NCBI GenBank assembly: GCA_023231475.1
Contig: JALJEE010002328.1
Coordinates: 1-64,000, forward strand
Origin: Seison nebaliae
Lineage: Eukaryota > Rotifera > Pararotatoria > Seisonacea > Seisonidae
Direction: 5' to 3'
Length of the DNA stretch: 64,000 nucleotides
Shown here: piece by piece, positions 1 to 12,666 of the stretch
Layout of the letters: every line of letters begins with the position of its first letter
Position numbering within the stretch: the first letter of the stretch is position 1
Program-made: the position numbers and the translations under genes
The notes under the pieces: model-generated
Seen by the model: only the letters and a program-made list of their open reading frames with translations
Databases searched by the model: none
What the model was told of the DNA's origin: nothing

Positions 1-469
1 CTCCAAATATGATATTCCTACTTCCATTTACGTCGATGTGTTCCTCAATGAATGATTTAACGTCATTCAATACTCTTCTTCTATCAGTGCAGTCACCATA
101 GATGTTCACACAGATCATTCCTTCAACCTCAATTGCAGCAATATAATCGGAGATAATCCTAAAATTACAGCATCGGAGACCATTTCTGACGAGGATCATC
201 AATCCTGCAGAGCACCTTCCTTTACCAGTTAGACTGTTGGGAGGAATAGCCGGAACAATCTGAAGAGAATGTGTTTTAAGTTCATTCAGTATAATAGGAA
301 GAGACATGAGCCATGTTTCCTGCACTAAAACCACATCGAATTTGCACAGATTATCAATAAACGGCATGGCAATAAGTCCACTTGGACCGTGGGCATTAAA
401 ACTAATTATCGAAATTGAATTATAATAATCATCTTTATATTGTGACTTCCGATAATCTTCGCGAGATAA
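1..469 (-). CDS. LINE ORF2, N-terminal endonuclease domain (partial)
   Basis: This frame is open from just after the ORF1 stop (469) to the window edge. It contains SFNAHGPSG (first strand of the EEP fold), LVQETW with the catalytic Glu, VNIYGD, and ends at FGG where the GDFN motif would start. These are the ordered landmarks of APE-type endonucleases of LINE elements, which nick target DNA for target-primed reverse transcription. The RT part lies outside the window. No ATG precedes the first endonuclease motif in this frame; the first in-frame ATG comes after it. Confidence 0.85.
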
Positions 470-1541
470 TCACTTACCAGGATTAGACGATATATCATCT
501 ACCGAATGTTCTCTCTTATATAGGTGAGAACATTGTTCATCCAAGAATTTGAAAATACTTTTTGTTACCGCAAATGGTCTTATCCCGATATCATTCGGCC
601 AGAAATCACCATCATATAAGACATCCATTTCTTTTTTTGAAATGGCAACAATGAATTTTTTTTTTTCCTGCCAGATAGCTGTTTACCGTCGAAAGTTTTT
701 TCGATACAGCTTATTTGTCGAGGAACCACGTTCTTCTTCTTCATATAAGCTTCGATATTCTCTACCGTGACTTGATTTTGGATGTTTGAGAGCAATATCC
801 TTCTGGTGGCCATATCTGATGAAGTTTTTGTCCATCTCACCACATCTTCGTCAGTTCCACCAGAACCATTTTTCTGCTTCAGATTTGCAAAGTTCCGATG
901 TTTACCTGAATCCTTTTTTTGACTGACGGCATCTTTTTTTTTCAATTGTTCAGAGATAGTATTAGACCTCTTAATCTCTTTTTTTTCTTTTCTTCTTTCT
1001 CTTTTTTTCCATTCTTTTTTTCCCCGACTTGCGAACATTAATGTTCGCAACTTTCACTTTTTTTCCCTAATGTTCGCAAGTAATTGAATTCAATAAGGAG
1101 CGATGGAACCGGCGCAGTTGCCTGCTGAGATGCGGATGGATCGAGCATGATAATTTCAGGAACTTTGCCAGGACTCTGTTCTCGTCGGCCATTAATCACT
1201 TGTTCGAGCTGCTCAATTTGTACCAACAGCTGTTTCGTCATCTGAACGGAACTTGCAATTTGTTCAGAATTTAACTGAACAAGTTTCCCCCAACGTTGAT
1301 TGTCCTCTTCCAGTGCTCTCGTTTGTTGGCCAAGGACATCCACTTGACCTACTAGAGCAGTCATTTGATCCATAATGACGTCCTCTGGAGATCTTCCCCA
1401 ATTTTTCCTCCTTTTTGCTGTACGAGGTTCACGAGTCGCGGAGACAACCAAACTGCCCTGGTTCTCAAACTCAGAGTCTGACGACTCACCGCTGTTGTCA
1501 ACACCTTCGCTACCTTTACCTTCCTCTACTTTAGAATCCAT
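470..1541 (-). pseudogene. LINE ORF1 (coiled coil plus RRM-like domain), frameshifted
   Basis: The first segment (1541-1038, start ATG at 1541) is acidic and Ser-rich, then forms a predicted coiled coil (heptad-like stretch around residues 60-115). The second segment (about 1050-580) is very Lys-rich, then has an RRM-like beta-alpha pattern. The third (about 670-470) has the motif ending WPNDIGIRPF, typical of LINE ORF1 RRM domains, and stops at TGA 472-470. The frame changes near 1030-1050 (inside a palindrome) and at a T-run near 655-667. ORF1 proteins bind the element RNA as nucleic-acid chaperones. The split could be real decay or an assembly error in the homopolymer. Confidence 0.7.
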
Positions 1542-3312
1542 TTATTAAGATTCAGATTCCGTATATCTTGTATATAACAACAATTCGAATTCAAATTCAA
1601 AATTTTTTTTTTTTTTGTTATTTATATGTTTTTTATTTTATATATTTTATGCTTTTTTTAATCAACATTTGTTATTTACTAATTTAACAACAACACTACT
1701 CATTGTTAAGTGTCGGTTTTCACGCATTAGCACATGCACATACATATTTCTCTCAATTGCAATTGAGTCAAATTGAACGTCGCGGTCGATATACCAAATA
1801 GATACCAAAATTCGTTTACAACACTGATAGCAAGATAGTTTCGAGAGATAGTTACTACAAAACGATAAAAATAATAGGAATCCCAAGACCTTAGCTCTTT
1901 TTTTCTGTTTTGTTGTTGGTTGAATTCGTTGATAACAATGGAATTCTGAAAGGCCGTTTTTCATGTCTAGATTAAAATCGAATGTTTAATGTCGAATTTT
2001 CTCTTTGAAGTTATATTATGTTGTATTACTAAATAAGTGTCCTATTTTTATTTATTAATTTAAAACTTTATTAATCAAACAGTTTTTTTCATACTGATTG
2101 GGAATGCGTTTAGTCGTTTGCCTAAGAACAAGTATTACACTGGTTAGCAGATAAGAGCCATAGGTTTTGACGTAGAAAGAAATTGACTACATTTCAGACT
2201 TACTTATAACCTTAAAATTCATCGTTTGCAAAAAAACCCCATAATATACAAGTTATTAGGAAGTTATATAATTATAAAGATAAGCCTATATAATATACTT
2301 TAGTAACTAGGACTACAACATATATTGTTATTTAGTTTGGACTATTTCAAGTCACTTGATATTCCACTTGAGCTTTTTATACAAGGTAGATTTTTCTCCA
2401 GATCAGCGTCAAATTCTACATCTAATGCATTAAAAAAACCTTTGTAATAAGATAGGTCATTTTTATTTGTCGCACTGTGTTATTAAACGAAGGACTTTAG
2501 AAGTGTAAAATTAGAAGAGGAAGAATGGAAAGTTGAAGTATATGGTTGATTAGATAAAAAATTTACAATTATGCAACAACATTGCTATAGTACTACAAGT
2601 TATTGCTTGACAAGTTATGGATGTAAACATACATATGTATAACTTACTTGTTAGTAGACATCAATCATCAACTGGAAAATTTCATTTGCAGTTGTAAAGG
2701 AGAAGAATAGTTATAGAAAGAATTAATTAGGATAAGAGCAATTTCTAAATTAACTTCGAGCAACTATTATAATAAGTTAAGTGTTCCGGAATTGGGTTTA
2801 ATCCAATTTATTGATGAATTTTATATCACTATAATTTACAATATCCTACCCAACTATTTTATATGAATATTCTTCGTCTTTTGTCCGATTAAATACTTCC
2901 GTCATATTGCATTATTAGAAAAATAACAATACATCACGACTTCATATCATGCGACTCACGAAATTCTTATAATAAATCGTTGTTAAGTCTTTATAGGTAG
3001 TTCATACGCATAACGATGGAACACAGAACAAAGGAACCGAAACACTACGGATATAACATATTTAAGAATTATATGACATCAAACCAATCCTTCTTCTTTA
3101 ATTAGAAAATCATTAGTTATATATATCTATATTTGATCAACATCTGAAATTATTTGTTAGAAATTATACTAATTATAAGTTGATCTATAAAACTGTTAAA
3201 GTTATATAATTTCTATTGATAATATCAAAATTGATAAAATGAGAAGAATCCTGAAAAGCTGAGAACATATATATACATGTTTAATCATTTAATTAATAAA
3301 TATTAATTAACA

Positions 3313-3332
3313 TGACTAATTATAATTAGTCA
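3313..3332. repeat. 20-bp perfect palindrome
   Basis: TGACTAATTATAATTAGTCA equals its own reverse complement. Such palindromes arise by chance in AT-rich DNA, though 20 bp is long. No function is inferred. Confidence 0.6.
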
Positions 3333-3935
3333 GGTAGAATCGTTTTACAGAAAATAATTTCTCGATTTTTTTCCAAGGTTTCTATTCCTGCCAAACGTTT
3401 TAATACGAAATTCGTATGTTATTCGTCCAGTGATATTTTTCTTTTTCGAAAGTAAATTAATTTGTTCAAATCTAAAATTATGAGATTTAATTGAAATATA
3501 AATGGAAATACAACTTACAAGTTGTTGGAAAGTCTCTTGTTAGAGAAAGTCTTGGATTCAACGTAATGATTTTTAGTGGAGCCGCGCTATGAAATAAAAC
3601 AGGAAGTAAAGTTATTGAATAATCAGTTTGGATTATGTAAAAAAATAGAACATTCATATAAGAGTTATAAAAAGGGAAAGTTATAAAAATTTCCACTATG
3701 ACGAATAAGAAACAAAAGCCAAAATGCTTGTAAACCGTATTTTACAAAGGTAACGGTAAAAGTATTATATTTTCATCAAGAACAAACATATCGATCTGTT
3801 TTAATAGTTATTCTGCTTAAACATTGACCGGTTTGATAATTAGAAATTGTAGTTAAATATAACACTTTATTTGACAACCTTAATAGAATAATTTACTTTA
3901 CTGTATCCTATACAAACTATATTTCGTTTCTCGAG

Positions 3936-4110
3936 TTTTTTTTTTTGAAATCCCAATCTGGGCAATTGAATATTGTTTGAGCGATATCCTTCCTTACAGT
4001 CAGTGATAGGAGATCTCTACCTTTCGTGAGACGTCTGCCTCAATCGTTGTGACGTTGGGAACGTGCATACACCACTACACTACACATGTCCCGTGATTTT
4101 GTCCGTGATT
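3936..4110 (-). mobile_element. Candidate tRNA-derived SINE copy
   Basis: Read on the minus strand, the head (about 4110-4060) has an A-box-like segment GTAGTGTAGTGGTGTATGCA, which resembles the D-arm region of tRNAs. The unit then runs about 170 bp and ends in an 11-A tail (T-run 3936-3946). About 75 bp of the head recurs at 32072-32148 in the opposite orientation, with roughly 75% identity by eye. Dispersed copies, a Pol III-like head and a poly(A) end fit a SINE. I could not identify target-site duplications. Confidence 0.5.
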
Positions 4111-5396
4111 ATATTATACACCTAACTCAATTGTCCAATGACTTTCTTGTCGTTCATCCAAAAGATGAAAATCTGTAACAAACTATACTATATTCTGTAG
4201 TTAGACAAATGTTTTAAAAAAGGAATTTACTTGTTGTGGAATAACTTCGACACTGCTAAAAAATTAAAAAGTGATATAACACTATGAATAACACATGTCT
4301 ACTATGCGGATCTGTAAGAAAGACGAAGTTTAATATAATCTTTAATCATTTAAAGAACTTTATTTTCCTGATGCATTGACAATTTAATAATAGTTAATAT
4401 TTATTCCAAATTAAATCTGTAATTGTTTAATTAGTTGATTATATCTCTATGAATGTAATTGCATCAAGAATATTAAGGATGAGTAAAGATATTTGATCAT
4501 TTTACAAATTGATTATAAGTTTTAAATGACAGAATGTCTAATCTGGATTCAACAGAATTATTTCACTTATTATTCAACAATTATTTTATTTCAACTAAAT
4601 TTAGTCAATAATTTATTGATTATAAATTTATTAAAATAATTATTCTGTCAATTATTCCCTTAATTATTCACTTAATTATTCGTTAACAATGTTCTTCAAC
4701 GAGAATATCCAACTGCCAAATTGAAGAGAAGAATTAATCCTATCGTTAGCTTTATTAATCAGCAATGTGCATTGTCTAATTGAGTGTAAGTAAATAATTT
4801 TCCATAATTAAAGTTATGAATGGTTAAATGAATTGTACGAAATAAGTCGAAATACGTTTTATAGAATAACTTGTTTCAATATTTGCATTTACCATGTTCA
4901 TTTTCTTAATTATATAAGTCTAGGCTCAATTATATTATTCATAATCGTACTTACCATTTTATATTCTATGAAATTCTCTTCCAATATTTCTTGTCTTCCC
5001 ATGCACTTTGTCCACATTCACATTTAATCACTATTTCCTTATTCTTTTCAGTCGGATCATGAATATTTATAGAACGGTCTTTATAAGAAATGTGGTTACT
5101 GACAATAGTCGAGAAAAAAAAGATTGATCACTTTATTCTGATTAACAGAAAGAAGAATTTATTTACTAAGTTTCTTAAAATTTTTTTAATAACTTAATAG
5201 ATTTTTATGCTGGTCGTACCTACAACTAATTTACGATCATAAAAGTATGAATATGATTATATTGCCAAGATGTATATCTTGAACTGTCTTATCTTTTATA
5301 ATATATTCTACACTGAGCACATTGTTCTACCTAACAGGTTATTAACTTTATCATCAAATCTTCTAGAAACTAGTTTGCATAGAAATCTATTTTATT

Positions 5397-5426
5397 GAAC
5401 GATAATATCAAAATATATTATCGTTC
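5397..5426. repeat. Inverted repeat, 12-bp perfect arms, 6-nt loop
   Basis: GAACGATAATAT at 5397-5408 and its exact reverse complement at 5415-5426 are separated by CAAAAT. It would fold as a hairpin. It could be the remnant of a small terminal-inverted-repeat element or chance. Confidence 0.6.
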
Positions 5427-6550
5427 GATGACATTATGTAATAGTTAGGGATATAGTAACTTATATGTATATATATATATAACGAGATATGACAAAAAGT
5501 TTTTAGAAAATTTTTAGAATTAAAAAAGAATTTCCTTCCAAAAAATTTTTTTTTGCCGTAGATATACCAAAATTCCGGATGATAAATTCGTCCAAATCAA
5601 TTAAATTAGAAAGTGTTCATTTGTAGGTGATATAATTTCCTCTTCATCAATTCTCATAAATATAAAAAGAAAAAGTACGGAAAAGTTAAATGAACAATTT
5701 CCGGTTTTATCTATGATGGATTCTTTTTTCACAAGTGCCACGAATTTTATGATTTAGATAGTGCAACGTCAAAATTCGGATCAGAAAACAAATAAATTTA
5801 ACGTTAACAATGTTCTGTTTATGTACGTAAATGAACCATGCCATTTGCGAAAAAATTAGAAAAAGAATAGTTCTATTGTTCTTCGATGAATTATAGTCTT
5901 CTAACTTCCCAATAACTGACAATAAAAAATGAACCTGTTTTTCATCTACTAATTTATTAAAATGTTGTTATCCATCTATATATCCAATGGAATGCATAAT
6001 GATGAAGATATTTAACGAATTAGAATTTTTGTGTATTCCATTTACCCATATTCATTTAATAAAGAAAACTGAAAGAAAAATCATTTCGATGAACAAGTTA
6101 AAGTTGGCAATCAATATTTGATGGATCATATAATTCGATGGAAGGAAATGTTAGGAAGTCTCTAACAAGTAAAGAATACTTGAAATTCATTATCAAAAGA
6201 CAAAAAGACTGATAGTTAACAATTTTGTCTATGTCGTCTTTCGTTAAATGATAATAAGAAGAACGACAGAATATGAGAGGAAAATGCTTATGGCAATGTA
6301 AATTAAGTAATATCTTCATTTCCTATCATACTCGATTCCCGCTGTTGGATTTGATAAATGAATGTTGGGATGGGGACGTAGAATAAAGGCAATTCTAATG
6401 CGTACGAAACAGTCGATCAAACTAATGAATAGAATGGAATTTCGTCCATTTATCTTCTTGTTATTTTCATTAAATAACTCGTCGAAGAACGATCGAATCG
6501 ATATTAAAAGAAGGCATGAAGAAAAATTAACGTTCTTGTATGTTGGATTG

Positions 6551-6600
6551 TGATGACGACGACGATGATGATGATGATGATGATGATGAAGATGAGGATG
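6551..6600. repeat. GAT/GAC trinucleotide microsatellite
   Basis: About 16 imperfect GAT or GAC units in a row with late GAA and GAG variants. No conserved open frame surrounds it, so it is treated as non-coding. Confidence 0.8.
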
Positions 6601-6821
6601 TCGCTCAATGTGATAATAAGATGAGATAACAAAATTAATAATTTTATTCCGAAAATCGTTTTTTCCAACTGAATAGTATTCACTAAATGTTATTTATACA
6701 AATTTTCGATTAAATGAAATGTTCATGTCATTCCATCAATTCGATATTATTACAATAATCATCAGATGCATGAAATTGTGATACGTAAAAATCTATAACT
6801 ATTAATGTGTGTATTGGTGTA

Positions 6822-6849
<28 letters not shown>
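6822..6849. repeat. TA dinucleotide microsatellite
   Basis: An uninterrupted run of about 14 TA units in non-coding AT-rich DNA. Confidence 0.85.
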
Positions 6850-6852
<3 letters not shown>

Positions 6853-7535
6853 GGTTATGTTTATAATGATAATCTTCAATATCAGTAGCATTACTCTCAT
6901 ATTTATTCGTTAGCTATAGTTAAATTATTATTCTTATGATTATTCTCATTAAAAGTATCAAGAAATAATTTGAATGTCAATATGAAATATATATTCTTGT
7001 TGGGGAGATTGAATTAGACACTTTATTTCTTTCGAATTATTTCCATCAGTCAGTATATCTCTTCCTCTCAATTCTCACCATCAGTCAACGATTCATTTTC
7101 ATGGTCAAACAATGTCATTAGCTCTCATCATTATTTAGTGAAAGCAAATTATTTTTTAATTTGAAATACATTCCCTCCAAAAATAAAAAAATTCCAAGCT
7201 AATTCTATACTAATTTGTGATCATATGCCAGATGGTTAAAATATAATTTTTGTTTCTTCATCTCGATCTTCATAACTTCATGCCACTCATCTCTTCACTT
7301 CCCAGCACATCTTTATTTGGATTCGAATTAGTTAAGAACAAACTGAAATTAATTACCTTCTAATAAATTTTTTAACGTTTTAAATTCTATAAAATTTACT
7401 GACGTTCAGTATAAAATCATCGTTTTCATCGTTTTTTAAAACGTTTCTAAATACTTTGACAAAATTAGATATGTTTGTAATATGACTAATATCCGCATTG
7501 TTATATGGTGAATAGCGGGATGGTGAATAGCGGCT

Positions 7536-10442
7536 ATGCAAGGACAATGCAGTATTCTGTTAATAAAGAATTATCTCTTAATTATATTGATAAGATTGCA
7601 TAAAACTTATGGTATTGAGGGGAAGAATCATGATGAATTAACTTATCGAAATATTAATGAATGTTCTGCCAATCATTCGCTAATTCCGGTGACGTATTAC
7701 GCAACGAACAATATCTGCAAAATTGAAAGTTGCTTTCAACAAAACCAAGTCAATCTACGCAATGTTTTTCTCCTTTCTCTCATCATCCTTCTTCATCATC
7801 ATCCTTATTGAATATTTTGTGCAAAAATTTTAGATTTTTTATAAATGGAATGCAACACTTTATGGTAAATTTAGTACTTCATTCACATTCAATTGTTACG
7901 AACCTGAAACTAATTTCGTATTAGATAGTTGGCAACAAGTTTTTCCAAATTTAAATTATTTAAAATACATCTGATTCCTAGTTACTATATTCATTAGTTT
8001 TCTTCACAGTAATTGTCGTAGCTGTTGTTGGTAACAGTTTGGTAATTTGGACAGTTCTCGCTCATCGACGAATGAGAACAGTTACCAATTACTTTATACT
8101 CAATCTTGCAACGGTTGATATCGTTAATCCAATATTCAATGTTGGATTCAACTCATATTTTATGGTTTAATCTCTATTTGAATTCACTTTAACTTAACTC
8201 AATTAATTATCATAAATTCTTCAAAAAAAATAATTTAGGTAACTCAACATTGGCCATTTGGAGTGATGTACTGTTATGTACAAGACTTTATAACTTCCGT
8301 GTCAATATTAGTGAATGTGATAACATTGTCTGCGATTTCTGTGGATCGTTATCAAGCAATCTTATACCCAATGAAGTTTCACATGTCTAAGAGAAAATCG
8401 TTGACAGTTATCATAGGTATGTGGTTGTTTGGCTTTATAATTGGAGCTACGCATACACCCTTCATGAATATCATTTATCATATTGTACCATTAAATTATC
8501 AAATATACTGTCAAAGTTCCGCACAAAAATTCGATACATAGTTCTCCGAATTTATTTTCAAAAAAATTTCAAAAATTTGATTTCTTTATTTTTAGTTGGA
8601 CTTGGTTCTTCTTTTTCGTTACTTACATCCTTCCAATTATTACCATCAGTTTTACTTATATTCGTATTGCAAACTTCTTGTGGAGACATCAAGAGATTGG
8701 AGAAGTAACAGAAAGTCAATTGGAATCCATTCGATCAAAAAGGCGTATAGTAAAAATGATGATATTCCTTGTCATAATTTTCAGTTTATGCTGGCTACCT
8801 CAACACACCTTTTTTTTAGTTCGAACATTTTACCCAAAAATTACCGAAGTCAAGTTTATTGGACACATTTATTTGGTGTCATACATGATAGCAATGTCAA
8901 ATTGTATGTATAATCCATTCGTTTATTGTTGGTTGAATGCAAGGTTTCATTTCTCCTTCAAGAAATTTTTTAATTAAAATTTTTTTTAAATTTCCATAAT
9001 CTATTTCCTCGTATAGATTCCGTAGATGTTTCAAATTTGCTTTCCGCTGGTTACCATTTAAACCATGTGTTTGGACAGAACAGGATGAATTTGAATTAGC
9101 TCAAGAAAATGCTAAGACAAGAACATTTGCAGCTGCCGCTTTAGCTACATTATCAGCAGTTCAAATGAAATCTGCATTAAATCGCCCAGCGCAAAATAAT
9201 CGAAATCAAACTCAAAAAAATAAATTGAAGAGTATGATGTCGATGGACGAGAATTCTTGTAGGAATATAGTTCCATGTCTTTTAAGTACGAAACGAAGTA
9301 GTGATGGAACTGCATCATCGATCTCATCACAACCGAATATTAAGAATCGTACAACTTTACTATTAGAAATAATTAATAATAAGAAATTGGAAGATAAACA
9401 ACTTTCAAAACCTTCATCTACCACAATCCAATTACATCGTTTAACAAATTTATGGAGTAATCGAAAATTTCCGTTAGGTCGTCGAAGTACATCAACAAGT
9501 GAACAAAGGAAATCGTTCACGAATGAATTGTTATCTAGTAAGTCAGCAAAACATTCTGTTCATTATCTTCCAACATCTCTATCATCAGATGCTTCTAACA
9601 AAAATGCATTCCATGAGATGACGATAGAATTGGAAAAAAAGTTGAAAGAAACCTCAAATACGGGAACTGACGACAATTTGACGAAAGAAAAAAAAATAAA
9701 ACGATATTCAACAATTGATATGTCCAAATATTCGTATCAAGAACATGATGAATGTTGTAATGATGAAACGAAATTGCCCATCACAATCAAACGATATTAT
9801 CATTCAACTGATTCGAATAAATCATTTCTCGGTGCTGACACGAAGAAAGAAGATAATTATGGATCAGTTAATTGTATTCAACAGAATGGCAACGGAAATA
9901 AGAACGATTTTGATTTCCAACACCACCATCATCATGGCGATGTTAATGATGACGATGGTGATAATATATCAACGAACACAACAACATCTGCCTCCCATCA
10001 TCAATTATGTGACCAATTTGCACAAACTGAATTCGATGAAAGTTGTCTTTCACTTTGTGATAAATTGACAATATTCCAAAATTACCTAAACAATAACAAC
10101 GATATCATCTTCCTCCATTCATCCAATTTCTATGGTATTCAAAATGATTCATTCGTCGCTTTAATCTCATCAAAATTAAGCGACTCCGAACCATATCTAC
10201 AACGCAATGATCAATTAAATTATTCTACCATATCCAATAAATTGGAGAAAGGTAAGAGTAATTATCAACAAAAAGCAGAAACGAAGCAACCAAAAAATAA
10301 ATTGAAAAGACATTCCACTCACCGTCGCAAACAGCAATTGAACTTAAGCAGAACATATACATTAGCTCCGTTGGCGGATGACGAAGAAGATGATTTATTT
10401 ATGAATGATACTCAATCGTTAATTGATGATCATAAGAAATGA
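7536..10442 (+). CDS. Tachykinin-receptor-like GPCR with a long C-terminal tail
   Basis: Rhodopsin-family peptide receptor at the plasma membrane. Exons by my tracing: 7536-7748, 7834-7938, 7982-8164, 8239-8540, 8596-8943, 9017-10442, giving about 858 aa; all phases join. The N-terminus has a hydrophobic start and Asn glycosylation sites. TM1 begins near residue 107 with GNSLVIWTVL, followed by the hallmark AHRRMRTVTNYF of tachykinin receptors. The second loop has SVDRY, TM6 has CWLPQH and TM7 ends NPFVY. Tachykinin receptors couple to Gq and detect C-terminally amidated peptides. After TM7 and a short Arg/Cys stretch, the cytoplasmic tail is about 470 residues, rich in Ser, Asn, Asp and His, far longer than usual. 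The first exon is the least certain. Confidence 0.85.
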
Positions 10443-10639
10443 AAATAATTTAAATAACTTGTTGTCTCATTATCTAATTCTTCCCTCTTTTTATTAGTAA
10501 ATACATTTGCAACAATTTAATTTGAAAAATTAATTTATTTAACTGAAATGGGGTAGAGAAATGTTTTTTAGACTTCATAAGATGATGTTACGGATAAGGA
10601 TATGATAGAAGAAAATAACAAGAAAGAAACATTGATTTT

Positions 10640-11304
10640 TTAATTTAAATTCAATCCTTCAATTTTTTTCTCTAAACCATCCAATCGACCCGTCAGACAA
10701 TCAATTAGATTCATCATTTCTTTACAATTATTGTTTAATCGTTCCATTTGTTGATTCATTATTGAACTACATGATTGACCCTTCATAAAAGAAAAAGAAT
10801 TAGTAAAATTCTAAAAGGAAAAAAATGTGAAGGAATTTCTTCAATTTCTATTTTCAGTTTTAGCATTTTCAACATATAATATCTATATATTTCTGATGTC
10901 CTTAACTAATATTGAGTCATCATTTAATTTAATTTAATTGATCCAATCTTCAAAATTATACTAAACAGATTTTTGCTTGTATTCTGAAATTGGTTCATCT
11001 AAGATCTTCTTTAATTTATCGATGCGATTTAAAGCATCACTGGAACCACGATCAAATTCAACTCTAAAATTTTTTGGAGATTTTGTTTTTTTTGGCTCAT
11101 CTTTTGGAATTGTTGCTGGTGGAATAATTTTTGTTGGCGTTGTTTTACAACATTTCTTTAAGAAAAAGAATTAATAGAGAAAGAATTAGTATTCGTAAGA
11201 AAAAGAAAGAATATATTTGAATTTTGAAAAAAGAATCAGATCATACTAGTCGAATCATTTTCCAATAAAGAATAATTCCGCCCGTCGTATGAATAACTCA
11301 TCAT
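10640..11304 (-). CDS. Small coiled-coil protein of unknown function
   Basis: Three exons trace cleanly: 11304-11247, 11100-10967, 10810-10640, about 120 aa. The start is a tandem ATG ATG. The middle is Lys/Pro-rich (EPKKTKSPKN), then an amphipathic segment (ALNRIDKLKKILDEP). The last exon is a short coiled coil with three Cys residues, ending with LDGLEKKIEGLNLN. I do not recognise the family. The join of exon 1 to exon 2 has an alternative (a different acceptor would add about 18 residues). It lies tail-to-tail with the receptor gene, 197 bp apart. Confidence 0.5.
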
Positions 11305-12666
11305 CCAAACAATTACAATAATAAAAAGCGATTAAGATGACTAACGTTCAGATCACATGCTCTCCTTAAATAATAATTTTTTTCCTCTTGAGCAATTTGA
11401 TACCAATTAAGATTCAACCTACAATCATTTTCGAACATTTTGTATCTTAATAGTTCTATAAACTGTTTGACTATAAAACTCCCCACGATCTGCAATCAGC
11501 ATTCATCAACACGAGAATTTTCGTTTTCACCATTCATTCCTTACTCGACAATTTAATGTGTTTTGAGGTATTCTCTATTTTAAAATTTCGGCCTATGATG
11601 AAATTTTTAATTTTAATTATTATTTCCTAAACTCATGCCATACGGTGTATTGCAGTATATCTTTCCACCTATTCGAAAATTGGCTTTAAATTTTATTCAA
11701 TAAAATATTAATTTATTTAATAAATTATAATGTTTGATGATTTTAGTGATTAAATAGATTATAAAAAGTGAAGCATCAAATTCTGACTAAACTTATTTAT
11801 GAACTAAATATGAATATGAATGATATAATGAATAGAAATATCTAGCAAAGAACTAAATATTTTTTATTTTTGAATTTTCTCAACTTACATTACCTCAACT
11901 CTATGTTAAACTGTAAGAAATTAACCGTCGCTAATTGGTTGCTGTTTTATATATGTGAGAACCTTAAAGCTTATGAAAATCGAAATTAATAGCTGTGTTA
12001 TTTGAAGATTATGCAGGAGAAAAAGATTTTTGATATTAATCTGATTGTCATGAATTTTCATTTCGTCGTTACAGTTGAATAATTTCTTTTAATTTGATTA
12101 AAGTTTCTGAATAGAAAGACGTCGAAAGTCAAAAAGGATGAGAATGGTTTAAATAAAGATCTAACGTTTGTAGAAACGTGTTGAAACTATCTACGAATGA
12201 AATAAATTTAAAAATAATAAAATTTTCGCGCTATTTGATTACGATGCAAGGAAGGAGAAGTTATTTTGAAGAAATCAATGAAGCGAAACGATAACGAACG
12301 TTTTGCATGTCATTAAGGTAGTCTCACTATTATCATTTCATATTGGTAGAAAAAAATTTTAATATTAAAACTATTGTACATATCACACAAGGGACATCAT
12401 CGTACGATATCTTCAAGAGATTGTTGAATAATTCATAAATTTACCTCGTCCGTAGACGGATACTCATTTGTCGTCAACATCTAAACATATTATCAAAAAC
12501 CTATTCAATTACTATCAAATTAAAAATATAATTCTCCAATCTTTACATAATAAAATATTGATAATTTGTTTTCATATAAATTCTTTTTATCCGATTGATA
12601 AAAAACTCAATTTATATTTATTTTCTCCAATAAAGAATTCTTCTTTCTCTTTAGAATTTTATTAAA
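11305..12666. other. Intergenic, putative laminin promoter region
   Basis: About 1.4 kb of AT-rich sequence between the minus-strand coiled-coil gene and the laminin start. Only short shadow frames are present. It would contain the promoters of both divergently transcribed genes, but I cannot point to a TATA box or other element with confidence. Confidence 0.5.

Larger units (their letters stand above)
1..1560 (-). mobile_element. LINE (non-LTR retrotransposon), 5' part, runs off the left edge
   Basis: On the minus strand an ORF1-like reading frame (1541 down to 470) is followed by the start of ORF2, which encodes an apurinic/apyrimidinic-type endonuclease domain and continues past position 1. 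A T-rich stretch at about 1600-1617 lies just outside the 5' end. The RT domain would lie beyond the window. LINE fragments at 31470-31790 (endonuclease) and at 40041, 61530 and 62180 (ORF2 C-terminus) may be the same or a related family. The copy is damaged: ORF1 needs two frame changes to read through. Confidence 0.85.
1561..7535. other. Gene-poor AT-rich stretch
   Basis: About 6 kb with no coding exon I can support. Reading frames are short, unstructured and lack family motifs or consistent splice phases. It holds a SINE-like copy (3936-4110), two small palindromes (3313-3332, 5397-5426), a GAT-type microsatellite (6551-6600) and a TA run (6822-6849). It could include distal regulatory DNA for the receptor gene at 7536; nothing specific is visible. 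Confidence 0.6.

Noticed and set aside
1662-1964. 100-aa minus-strand ORF next to the LINE
   Set aside because: No family motif or LINE-like composition; lies upstream of the element 5' end.
7536-7811. Separate small secreted protein
   Set aside because: The frame splices in phase 0 into the receptor N-terminus, so it is better explained as the first receptor exon.
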